Shown piece by piece: positions 48,673-60,291 of a DNA stretch of 64,000 bases. Source of the stretch: Microbacterium ulmi (GTDB lineage: Bacteria > Actinomycetota > Actinomycetes > Actinomycetales > Microbacteriaceae); assembly GCF_011759705.1 (NCBI RefSeq), contig NZ_JAAOZF010000001.1, positions 2,616,596-2,680,595 of the forward strand. Reading direction: 5' to 3'. The notes beneath the pieces are model-generated. The model did no database searches. It saw only the letters and a list, made by a program, of their open reading frames with translations, and was not told where the DNA came from. The position numbers were made by a program, and so were the translations under genes. Numbering within the stretch: position 1 is the first letter of the stretch; every line of letters starts with the position of its first letter.

Positions 48673-49570
48673 CCGAGCCCGCGATCCAGGACACCGATCC
48701 CGACGAGGCGAGCGCGAAGGCGGCGAGTCTCATCGAGTCGCTGCCGTGGCTGCGCCGCTTCCATGACCAGATCGTCGTCGTCAAGTACGGCGGCAACGCC
48801 ATGGTGAGCGACGAGCTGCAGGATGCGTTCGCCGCCGACATCGCCTACCTCCGCTATGTCGGGGTCAAGCCCGTCGTCGTGCACGGCGGAGGCCCGCAGA
48901 TCTCCAGCATGCTCGATCGCCTCGCGATCCCGAGCGAGTTCAAGGGCGGCTACCGCGTCACCTCGACGGAGGCCATCGGCGTCGTCCGGATGGTGCTGAC
49001 AGGTCAGATCAATCCGCAGCTCGTCGCGAAGATCAACGCGCACGGGCCACACGCTGCGGGTCTCTCGGGCGAGGACGCCGGCCTGTTCGGCGGACGCAGG
49101 CGGGGCGTCGTCGTCGACGGCGTCGAGCAGGACCTCGGTCGCGTCGGCGACGTCGTCGAGGTCGACCCGCAGCCCGTCCTCGACCAGCTCGCGGCAGGGC
49201 GCATCCCGGTCGTCTCGAGCATCGCGCCCGACCTCGACAACCCGGGACACTCCCTCAACGTCAACGCGGATGCAGCCGCCGCGGCCCTCGCGGTGGCCCT
49301 GGGAGCGGCGAAGCTCGTGGTCCTGACCGACGTGGCCGGGCTCTACGCCGACTGGCCGCGCCGCGACTCGCTCGTCTCGCACCTGACGACGAGCGAGCTG
49401 CGCGAGATGCTGCCGCGCCTCGAGTCGGGGATGATCCCCAAGATGCAGGCGTGCCTCGAGGCCGTCGAGGGCGGCGTCGAGACGGCGGCCATCATCGACG
49501 GCCGCGTGCCGCACTCGGTGCTGGTCGAGATCTTCACGAGCAAGGGAATCGGAACGGAGGTGGTGGTCGG

Positions 49571-49574
<4 letters not shown>
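48669..49574 (+). CDS. argB: Acetylglutamate kinase ArgB
   Basis: A 301 aa amino-acid kinase. VVKYGGNAM near residue 40, [11 protein letters not shown] near 75, and [17 protein letters not shown] in the ATP domain are present. It has the N-terminal helix ([13 protein letters not shown]) found in arginine-inhibited kinases, which suggests feedback control by arginine. Confidence 0.95.
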
Positions 49575-52832
<3,258 letters not shown>

Positions 52833-52881
52833 CGGCGCGGTGCAGCGCGGGCGGCCGCGATGATCGCGCGAGACGCGCCGA

Positions 52882-54336
<1,455 letters not shown>

Positions 54337-54423
54337 GCTGCGCACCGGCCGGGGCCGGGGTCGTCCGGCCCGCACCGGCCCGGCCCGCCTTCCGGGAACC
54401 GATGCGGTCCGATAAGTGCACGG

Positions 54424-54456
54424 CTGATATCAGTGAAGTATCAGCATATTGCTGAT
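54424..54456. promoter_or_regulatory. Palindromic operator candidates before satD
   Basis: CTGATATCAG (54424-54433) and ATCAGCA-TAT-TGCTGAT (54440-54456) are perfect palindromes sharing the half-site CTGAT/ATCAG, in the most AT-rich patch of the window (54411-54490). Two adjacent related palindromes upstream of a -10 box suggest binding of a dimeric regulator, perhaps the gene's own C-terminal helix-turn-helix. Confidence 0.55.
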
Positions 54457-54474
54457 GTTTACATTTGATAACCG

Positions 54475-54480
54475 CTATTC
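54475..54480 (+). promoter_or_regulatory. -10 box, satD-like gene
   Basis: TATTCT, eight bases before ATG 54489. Confidence 0.45.
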
Positions 54481-54488
54481 TTATTGAC

Positions 54489-55127
54489 ATGGACATCGCG
54501 GTGACCGTCGACATCGTTGGCTCGCGTCGGCTGGAAGACAGGGATGCCGCCCAGCGCGCGCTCGACGAGGCCATCACCCGGGTCGAGCGCGACCTGCCGC
54601 TCGCCGTCCGTGCGCTGCGTCCCACCGTGGGCGACGAGCAGCAGGGCGTGTACGCGAGCCTGGATGCCGCGATGGCGTCACTGCTTCTGCTGCAGCTCGC
54701 GCTTCCCGACGGCGTCGCCTGCCGCTTCGGCCTGGGTGTCGGCGCCATCGGATCGGTCGCCTCGGTCCGCGGCGACATCCCGGACGGACCCGGCTGGTGG
54801 GCGGCACGAGCGGCGATCGAGACCGTGCACGCGATGGAGCAGCGCGCCGTGCCGTCGTCGCGCACGTGGGTGGCGGCATCCGAGGATCAACCGCCGTCCG
54901 TCCACGAGGACGTGCGACGCGCCAACGCATATCTGCTCGCACGCGACGCGCTCGTCGCCGGCATGAGCGAGCGCGCGCGTCGGCTGACCTACGGGCGATG
55001 CCTCGGTGCGACGCAGCGCGAGCTGGCGAAGGCGGAGGGCATCACGCAGCCCGCCGTGTCGCAGCTGCTCGCCAACGCCGGCGCTCAGGCGATCGTCGAG
55101 GGGTTCCGCCTGCTCACGGCGCACTGA
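54489..55127 (+). CDS. SatD-family protein with C-terminal helix-turn-helix
   Basis: A 212 aa protein. MDIAVTVDIVGSRRLEDRDAAQ, RPTVGDEQQGVYASLDAAMA and GWWAARAAIETV follow the SatD family, named from the Streptococcus sat (secretion and acid tolerance) locus and of unknown biochemistry. The last 45 residues (TQRELAKAEGITQPAVSQLL) form a sigma/resolvase-like helix-turn-helix, so it may bind DNA. ATG 54489 was chosen over TTG 54465 on the -10 box. It is convergent, 9 bp apart, with a membrane protein that probably works with it. Confidence 0.8.
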   Translation: MDIAVTVDIVGSRRLEDRDAAQRALDEAITRVERDLPLAVRALRPTVGDEQQGVYASLDAAMASLLLLQLALPDGVACRFGLGVGAIGSVASVRGDIPDGPGWWAARAAIETVHAMEQRAVPSSRTWVAASEDQPPSVHEDVRRANAYLLARDALVAGMSERARRLTYGRCLGATQRELAKAEGITQPAVSQLLANAGAQAIVEGFRLLTAH

Positions 55128-55136
55128 CCGCGGACG

Positions 55137-55730
55137 TCACCAGATCGCGAGCCGCACGAGCGCGCCGACGACGCACGCCCACAGCAGGCTCGCGAGCGTG
55201 CCGATGATGAAACGCTCCCGGGCCTCCGCGGCGGCGAGCTCCGAGAAGCGTCCGATGCCCTTGATCGCGACGACCACGGCGATCGCCTCGGGGTATCCCG
55301 CGATGATCGCGATGACGACCGCGAGCCGCTCGAGGTAGCCGATCGTCGTGCCGCCCCGAAGGAGCGAGTCGAAGTCCGAGGGCGAAGCGCCCTTCTGCGT
55401 CGAAGGGAGGAGGATGCCGCCGTCCGCCGTCTCCCGTACGCGCCCGCCGGTCGCCACCTCGAGCACGCGACGAGTCACGGGGTTGCCCCCCACGACTCCC
55501 ACGGCGAGGCCGAGCGGAGCGATCACGATCCCCGCGATCGGGACGATGTCGACGGGGCTTGCCGCGACGAGGACCGTCGAGAACACGACCAGCGTGCCGG
55601 CGACGAGCAGAGGCGCCGTCGTCGGACGCCGAACGGTGATGACGCTGAGCACGAGCGTTGCCGACAGCGCGAGGAAGACGAAGATCGACAGGCCGGCGGC
55701 GAACAGTGCATGAGGGAAGGCGATCTCCAT
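55137..55730 (-). CDS. Membrane protein convergent with satD-like gene
   Basis: 197 aa. Membrane segments lie at about 8-30, 38-58 and 63-80, with further ones at about 135-155 and 175-195. A cytoplasmic loop holds GGNPVTRRVLEVATGGRVRET. IKGIGRFSELAAAEARERFIIGTLASLLWA near 150-180 is a conserved-looking block. No known domain was recognised. Its partner, function and the reason for convergent orientation with the satD-like gene are open. Confidence 0.72.
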   Translation of the reverse strand: MEIAFPHALFAAGLSIFVFLALSATLVLSVITVRRPTTAPLLVAGTLVVFSTVLVAASPVDIVPIAGIVIAPLGLAVGVVGGNPVTRRVLEVATGGRVRETADGGILLPSTQKGASPSDFDSLLRGGTTIGYLERLAVVIAIIAGYPEAIAVVVAIKGIGRFSELAAAEARERFIIGTLASLLWACVVGALVRLAIW

Positions 55731-55849
55731 GCGCGCAAGTCTTCCACGACCCTCCCGCGGTCCCGGGGCGGGCTCGGCCGATGACGCGACTCCTCTGCGG
55801 AAGACTCGTCCCGGCATGCTCGCCGCCGGGGGAGGCGTCCGCCCGCTGA

Positions 55850-55855
55850 TAGCCT
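55850..55855 (+). promoter_or_regulatory. -10 box, leaderless tyrS
   Basis: TAGCCT, seven bases before GTG 55863. Confidence 0.5.
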
Positions 55856-55862
55856 GAAGCGC

Positions 55863-57173
55863 GTGTCTGCTACTCCCGTGAGCGCGACCGCGCCCGCCAA
55901 CGACCCGACGTTCGAGAACGTCTGGGATGAGCTCGTCTGGCGCGGACTCGTGCATGTGTCCACCGACCAGGAGGCGCTGCGCGCCCTGCTCGCGGGGGAT
56001 CCCATCACCTACTACTGCGGCTTCGACCCGACTGCGCCGAGCCTTCATCTCGGCAACCTCGTGCAGCTGCTCACGATGCGCCGCATCCAGCTCGCGGGGC
56101 ACCGTCCGCTCGGCCTCGTCGGCGGATCGACGGGTCTCGTCGGCGATCCCCGGCCGACCGCCGAGCGCACGCTCAACACGCGTGAGACGGTCGCCGAGTG
56201 GGTCGACCGACTGCGGGGGCAGGTCGAGCAGTACCTCAGCTTCGACGGCGACAACGCAGCGCGCATCGTCAACAACCTCGACTGGACGGCGCCCCTGTCC
56301 GCGATCGACTTCCTCCGTGAGATCGGCAAGCACTACAGGGTCGGCACGATGATCAAGAAGGATGCCGTCGCCGCCCGCCTCAACTCCGATGCGGGCATCA
56401 GCTACACCGAGTTCAGCTACCAGATCCTCCAGGGCCTCGACTTCCTCGAGCTGTACCGCCAGTACGGCTGCGTTCTGCAGACCGGAGGCTCCGATCAGTG
56501 GGGCAACCTGACGAGCGGGACCGACCTCATCCATCGCGTCGAAGGCGCGTCCGTGCACGCGATCGGCACACCGCTCATCACGAACAGCGACGGCACGAAG
56601 TTCGGCAAGAGCGAGGGCAACGCCATCTGGATCGACGCGGGGATGACGAGCCCGTACGCGTTCTACCAGTTCTGGCTCAACACCGACGACGGCGACGTCG
56701 TCGAGCGCCTCAAGGTCTTCACGTTCCTCTCGCGTGCCGAGATCGAGGAGTACGAGCGGCTCGTCGAGGTCGAGCCGTTCCGTCGCGAGGCCCAGAAGCG
56801 CCTCGCGCTCGAGGTCACCTCCACGGTGCACGGCCCGGATGCCGCCGCCGCCGTCATCGCGGCATCCGAAGCCCTGTTCGGCCAAGGGGACCTCACCGCC
56901 CTCGACCCCGCGACGCTGCGCTCGGCGCTCGAGGAGCTTCCGCACGCGGAAGTCTCGCTCGAGACGACCGTCGTGCAGGCCCTCGTCGAGACGGGACTCG
57001 TCGCGAGCCTCAGCGAGGGGCGCCGCGCGGTCGCGCAGGGTGGCGTGTCGCTCGACGGCGTTCGCGTCGAGGACGAGGGGGCGCTCGTGACGGGCGCGCT
57101 GCCGGGCGGGGTCTCGGTGCTGCGCCGCGGCAAGAAGACCCTCGCTGGCCTATTCGTCTCGACGGGCCGCTGA
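55863..57173 (+). CDS. tyrS: Tyrosine-tRNA ligase
   Basis: A 436 aa class Ic synthetase of the TyrRS-1 type. YYCGFDPTAPSLHLGNLV near residue 42 holds the HIGH-equivalent HLGN, TGGSDQWGNLTSG near 207 binds tyrosine, and KFGKSEGNAIW near 242 is the KMSKS-equivalent. The C-terminal S4 RNA-binding domain (SLSEGRRAVAQGGVSLDGVRV) ends the protein. No T-box leader is present; the mRNA is predicted leaderless. Confidence 0.96.
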   Translation: MSATPVSATAPANDPTFENVWDELVWRGLVHVSTDQEALRALLAGDPITYYCGFDPTAPSLHLGNLVQLLTMRRIQLAGHRPLGLVGGSTGLVGDPRPTAERTLNTRETVAEWVDRLRGQVEQYLSFDGDNAARIVNNLDWTAPLSAIDFLREIGKHYRVGTMIKKDAVAARLNSDAGISYTEFSYQILQGLDFLELYRQYGCVLQTGGSDQWGNLTSGTDLIHRVEGASVHAIGTPLITNSDGTKFGKSEGNAIWIDAGMTSPYAFYQFWLNTDDGDVVERLKVFTFLSRAEIEEYERLVEVEPFRREAQKRLALEVTSTVHGPDAAAAVIAASEALFGQGDLTALDPATLRSALEELPHAEVSLETTVVQALVETGLVASLSEGRRAVAQGGVSLDGVRVEDEGALVTGALPGGVSVLRRGKKTLAGLFVSTGR

Positions 57174-57232
57174 GCGACGTCACCGCGCGCCCGAAGCGAG
57201 CGGTGACCGCGCGGCCGCTCGAGCCGTCATGG

Positions 57233-57253
57233 TCTCGTCACGTTCTCGTGACG
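57233..57253. promoter_or_regulatory. 11-bp-period direct repeat / palindrome upstream of the metalloprotease operon
   Basis: TCTCGTC (57233) and TCTCGTG (57244) form a heptamer direct repeat at an 11-bp period, the geometry of SARP/BTAD regulator sites. The same bases contain the inverted repeat CGTCACG-TTCT-CGTGACG (57236-57253), which could alternatively be the tyrS terminator. The repeat lies about 50 bp further from the suggested -10 than usual for SARP sites. Confidence 0.4.
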
Positions 57254-57307
57254 GTGTGCGCACGAGGTCCTCACGCGCGCATGACGACGCCGTAACGGGC
57301 ACCCCCA

Positions 57308-57313
57308 TACCTT
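57308..57313 (+). promoter_or_regulatory. Possible -10 of the metalloprotease operon
   Basis: TACCTT, placing the transcription start near 57320, directly at the first hairpin of the leader. No good -35. Confidence 0.3.
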
Positions 57314-57321
57314 CGTGCTGT

Positions 57322-57360
57322 CGATCCGTCGGATCGATGGCGGACCGGTGATCCGGTCCG
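57322..57360 (+). promoter_or_regulatory. Double hairpin in the metalloprotease leader
   Basis: CGATCCG-T-CGGATCG (57322-57336) and CGGACCGG-TGAT-CCGGTCCG (57341-57360) are two perfect, adjacent inverted repeats just before a doubled ribosome binding site (GGAGGA at 57368 and GGGAGGA at 57377). They may shield the mRNA 5' end or control translation. Confidence 0.55.
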
Positions 57361-57388
57361 CGCACACGGAGGAAATGGGAGGAATGCC

Positions 57389-58411
57389 ATGGCCGCAAAG
57401 GACGAGATCGTCCCCCGTGCCGTCGGCGCGAAGAAGGGCTCGAAGGGAGCGGACGTCACGCGACTGCAGAACTACCTGCGGGCGTTCGGCTACCTCGACT
57501 CGGATCGACTGGACGACTTCGGCGTCGGTCGCGAACTGGCTGCGCCGCAGCCTGAGCAGGGCACGTTCGACGACTTCACCGAGGAGGCTCTGCAGACCTT
57601 CCAGGCGCGATACGGGCTTCCGGTCACGGGCGTCGTCGACGCGGCCACGCTCGCGCTGCTCGAGAAGCCGAGGTGCGGATTCCCAGACACGGCCGAGTTC
57701 GTCGCGCAGGGCAACAAGTGGACCACGAACGACCTGAGATACGGGTTCATCGAGTTCACCGGCGACCTCACGCAGGCGCAGGCCCGAACCGCCGTCGCGA
57801 CCGCTCTCGGGTACTGGGCGGCCGTCACGCCGCTGACCTTCACCGAGGTGCCGAACGCGAACGACCCGGACATCAGGATCCGCTTCGTCGCGGGCGACCA
57901 CCAGGACGGGAGCCCCTTCGACGGCGCGTCCGGTGTGCTGGCGCATGCCTACTATCCGCCGCCGAACGGCGGGGACATCGCGGGAGACGCGCACTTCGAC
58001 GAGGCCGAGACCTGGTCGGTCGATCTGCCGGCCTCCGGCACCGACCTGTACACGGTCGCGGCGCACGAGTTCGGGCACTCTCTCGGGCTCGCCCACTCCA
58101 CGGTGTCGGGTGCGCTCATGTACCCGTACTACGGAGGGCCTCACCGATTCCTCAGCGATGACGACATCGCCGGGATCCAATCGATCTACGGCGGCAGCCC
58201 GTGGATCACGGCGACGCTGGACAGCGTGTACGCCACGCCCCACTCCAAGAACGCCTGGGCGTATCCCCATGGCGTCGGCTGGCGCAAGATCCAGCCACTC
58301 ACGGCGGACGGCGTCTCGAACGTGTTCGCCACGCTCGTGCGGGCACGTGCCGCCGGCAGCGCGGTGACGCTGCACGTCACCGGCAACGAGATCGACACCG
58401 TCTATCTCTGA
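57389..58411 (+). CDS. Matrixin/MMP-like metalloprotease zymogen with cysteine switch
   Basis: A 340 aa protein. Residues about 15-90 form a peptidoglycan-binding-like prodomain (ADVTRLQNYLRAFGYLD ... FQARYGLPVTGVVDAATLALL). Residues 94-100 are PRCGFPD, the MMP cysteine switch with C96 as zinc ligand of the latent form. The catalytic domain (about 101-268) has TPLTFTEV, the structural-site segments GDHQDGSPFDG and GGDIAGDAHFDEAE, zinc site HEFGHSLGLAHS (H226, E227, H230, H236), Met-turn M244 in ALMYPYYG and DDIAGIQSIYG. Residues 270-340 are an extra domain repeated in the next gene. There is no signal peptide in either the chosen or any longer reading (in-frame TAA at 57293), although such proteases act outside cells. 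First gene of a four-gene operon. Confidence 0.92.
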   Translation: MAAKDEIVPRAVGAKKGSKGADVTRLQNYLRAFGYLDSDRLDDFGVGRELAAPQPEQGTFDDFTEEALQTFQARYGLPVTGVVDAATLALLEKPRCGFPDTAEFVAQGNKWTTNDLRYGFIEFTGDLTQAQARTAVATALGYWAAVTPLTFTEVPNANDPDIRIRFVAGDHQDGSPFDGASGVLAHAYYPPPNGGDIAGDAHFDEAETWSVDLPASGTDLYTVAAHEFGHSLGLAHSTVSGALMYPYYGGPHRFLSDDDIAGIQSIYGGSPWITATLDSVYATPHSKNAWAYPHGVGWRKIQPLTADGVSNVFATLVRARAAGSAVTLHVTGNEIDTVYL

Positions 58412-58450
58412 ACGATCACTCTCTACAGCAGGAAGCAAAGGAAAGACATC

Positions 58451-58675
58451 ATGGCCGTATACAACACGACGATCGGTCGCATCTACGCGACCCCGCACGC
58501 CTCGAACGCGTGGGCATGGCTCAACGCCGCAGGCGGGTGGCGCAAGATCTCCGAGACGAGTGCGGACGGGCACACGAACACCCACGTCGCGCTCACGGCG
58601 GCGCGCAGCAGCGGGGCGACCGTTCGCGTCGACACCGACGCCGCCGACAGCAAGATCGTCGCCGTCTACCTGTGA
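58451..58675 (+). CDS. Free-standing copy of the metalloprotease C-terminal domain
   Basis: A 74 aa protein aligning along its whole length with metalloprotease residues 270-340. Shared blocks are YATPH, NAWA, GWRKI, ADG, N, AL/ATL, AR, G and terminal VYL, roughly 25 identities in 70. No cysteine, signal peptide or membrane segment. AGGAAAG precedes ATG 58451; 39 bp after the protease gene. I do not recognise the domain. It may be a binding module, an inhibitor or competitor of the attached copy, or a subunit that co-assembles with it. Confidence 0.8.
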   Translation: MAVYNTTIGRIYATPHASNAWAWLNAAGGWRKISETSADGHTNTHVALTAARSSGATVRVDTDAADSKIVAVYL

Positions 58676-58686
58676 GGAGTCCGCAC

Positions 58687-59004
58687 ATGAGCAGCATGAA
58701 CATCACGATCAGCCTCAGCGGCGTGGCGGCGGGCTCAGATGCCGCCGTCGGGTCGGACGCGTCGGCACCGGCACCGGATCCGTCCGTGGGCGGCGACGTC
58801 GCGGGGCTCGCGGGCGGATCCGCGGCGGGCCCCGCACCGGATGCCGCCGCCGGATCGGTCTCGGCCGGGGCGGGCGAGATCGCCGGACCCGCGCCCGACG
58901 GCGTCGGGGGAGCGATCGCCGGACAGGCCGACACGGCGGCTCCGCCGCCGATGTCGCTGACCGATCTCGACGCGATCATCGCGGGAGCCCCGGGCGATGA
59001 CTGA
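58687..59004 (+). CDS. Low-complexity acidic protein, unknown
   Basis: 105 aa made almost only of Ala, Gly, Asp, Pro, Ser and Val, with no Lys, Arg, His, Cys, Phe, Tyr or Trp. A short start MSSMNITISLSGVA precedes about 80 disordered residues with repeated GPAPD and AGS/GAG units, then a possible helix MSLTDLDAIIAG at the end. GAGGAG lies before ATG 58687; ATG 58696 is an alternative. It overlaps the next gene by 8 nt. Real expression is supported by the ribosome binding site and tight operon spacing rather than by homology. Confidence 0.6.
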   Translation: MSSMNITISLSGVAAGSDAAVGSDASAPAPDPSVGGDVAGLAGGSAAGPAPDAAAGSVSAGAGEIAGPAPDGVGGAIAGQADTAAPPPMSLTDLDAIIAGAPGDD

Positions 59005-59437
59005 CGCCGGCCGCGGCGGCGAGCTGCAGGGCAACCTGCTGCTCGCCGCCGTGCTCTCGCGTCCGCTTCCCGGTGGAGCATCTCCTGTCCGCCTGGCGGA
59101 TCTGGCGTTCGCACGGGACGACGACGGAGCGGTCCGCGTCGTCGTCGACGGCATGGACAGCGCCGGATCCGAGCGCCTCGTGGACGAGGCCGCTCGCGCG
59201 GGCGGTCCGATCCGCATCCTGGCGGCAGCCGAGGACTCTTCGACGCAGAGCGGACGCGTGCAGGCGGCGGTGCACGTCGCCCGCCCCGAGAAGACCGCCG
59301 CGGGCGTCCGCGTCCGTGTGAGCGTGTCGACGTGGCAGAGCGGCCGGGAGGTCCCCCTCGAGTCCATCGTGTTCGAGTTCGTCGACGCGGACGGGGAGTG
59401 GACGCTGTCCGGCTCTCCCACGCACTCCGCCGGCTGA
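58997..59437 (+). CDS. Unrecognised 146-aa protein of the metalloprotease operon
   Basis: A soluble, beta-strand-rich protein (AVRVVVDGM, GRVQAAVHVARP, GVRVRVSVSTWQSG, ESIVFEFVDADGEWTLSG) with no cysteine, no signal peptide and no family I recognise. Its start overlaps the previous gene by 8 nt and its end is 4 nt from the convergent regulator. Context makes it part of the protease operon; chaperone, inhibitor or secretion partner are open possibilities. Confidence 0.62.
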   Translation: MTDAGRGGELQGNLLLAAVLSRPLPGGASPVRLADLAFARDDDGAVRVVVDGMDSAGSERLVDEAARAGGPIRILAAAEDSSTQSGRVQAAVHVARPEKTAAGVRVRVSVSTWQSGREVPLESIVFEFVDADGEWTLSGSPTHSAG

Positions 59438-59441
59438 GGAC

Positions 59442-60161
59442 TCAGTCCCTCGCCGCGCGGAGGGCGAAGCTCGGCGGAACCCCGAGCTCGTCCTTCAGGA
59501 TCGTCGCCAGCTGCGAGAAGGTCCGCATCGCCTCGGCGCGATTGCCCTCGCCCAGCTGAGCGTCGATCAGCGCGGCATACGCGCTCTCACGCAGCGGCTC
59601 TGCGCGCACGGCGGCCATCGCGGCGCGGACCGCGCGCGCGAACGAGCCGCTCGCCGCGAGCCGACGGCTGTGGGTCTCGAGCGCGCGCGCACGCAGCTCC
59701 GTGAAGCGGCTCTGCTCGCTCTCGAGCCATTCCTCCCACCACGACTCCAGCAGCGGATGGTGCAGCATCGCGACGGGATCGCCGCACTCGCACTCCTCGC
59801 CGGCGACCACCCGCTCCCCGACGTGCACAGCGCTGTCCCAGTCCACGTGGACATTCGGCGAGAGCGCGATCGAGCCACGATCGCACTCGATCAGCGGGTT
59901 GACCTCGAGGCGGTGCAGCTGGTGCAGAGAAGACCGGACGCACATCAGCGCGCGCTCGTGCGTCTTGTCCGGCCAGAGCATGCCGGCGATCTTCGTCCGG
60001 CGCATCGGACGCGTCGTGATCGACAGCAGCGCGAGAAGCCGCTGTTCACGGCCGGCGACCGCGACCGGCACGCCGTCGTGCGTCAGCTCGAAGTCCGGGA
60101 GCAGAGCGAGGGTCGTGCTCGCATGTGAGCGCTGGCGCAGGCTGTCGCACGTGAGTTCCAT
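59442..60161 (-). CDS. SARP/BTAD-type transcriptional regulator
   Basis: 239 aa. An N-terminal winged helix (about 20-105: FELTHDGVPVAVAGREQRLL, MRRTKIAGMLWPDKTHERALMCVRSSLHQL) is followed by an alpha-helical bacterial transcriptional activation domain (about 110-239: AVRAEPLRESAYAALIDAQLGEGNRAEAMRTFSQL). This is the small SARP architecture that activates nearby operons from 11-bp-period repeats. Start ATG 60161 with GGGAGG seven bases before; longer in-frame starts lack both. It is convergent with, and likely controls, the metalloprotease operon. Confidence 0.85.
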   Translation of the reverse strand: MELTCDSLRQRSHASTTLALLPDFELTHDGVPVAVAGREQRLLALLSITTRPMRRTKIAGMLWPDKTHERALMCVRSSLHQLHRLEVNPLIECDRGSIALSPNVHVDWDSAVHVGERVVAGEECECGDPVAMLHHPLLESWWEEWLESEQSRFTELRARALETHSRRLAASGSFARAVRAAMAAVRAEPLRESAYAALIDAQLGEGNRAEAMRTFSQLATILKDELGVPPSFALRAARD

Positions 60162-60278
60162 GTCGCACCTCCCGAAGCCCCATCCGCCATACATGAAAGA
60201 GGGTCTTCGCGGTGCGCTGATACCACTCCGGCGATCCCCACGTCGGGTGTGCGCGTCCGCCGGTTCGCGCGACTCGGG

Positions 60279-60284
60279 TAGCGT
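60279..60284 (+). promoter_or_regulatory. -10 box, leaderless DUF4184 gene
   Basis: TAGCGT, seven bases before ATG 60292. Confidence 0.45.
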
Positions 60285-60291
60285 CGGGGCG

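Noticed and set aside
54465..54488. TTG 54465 as start of the satD-like gene
   Set aside because: It lies upstream of the TATTCT box and adds eight residues outside the family pattern; ATG 54489 begins MDIAVTVDIVGSR as expected.
57236..57253. Calling CGTCACG-TTCT-CGTGACG simply a tyrS terminator
   Set aside because: Possible, but it is 63 bp past the stop, has no U tract and coincides with an 11-bp-period direct repeat, so I left both readings open.
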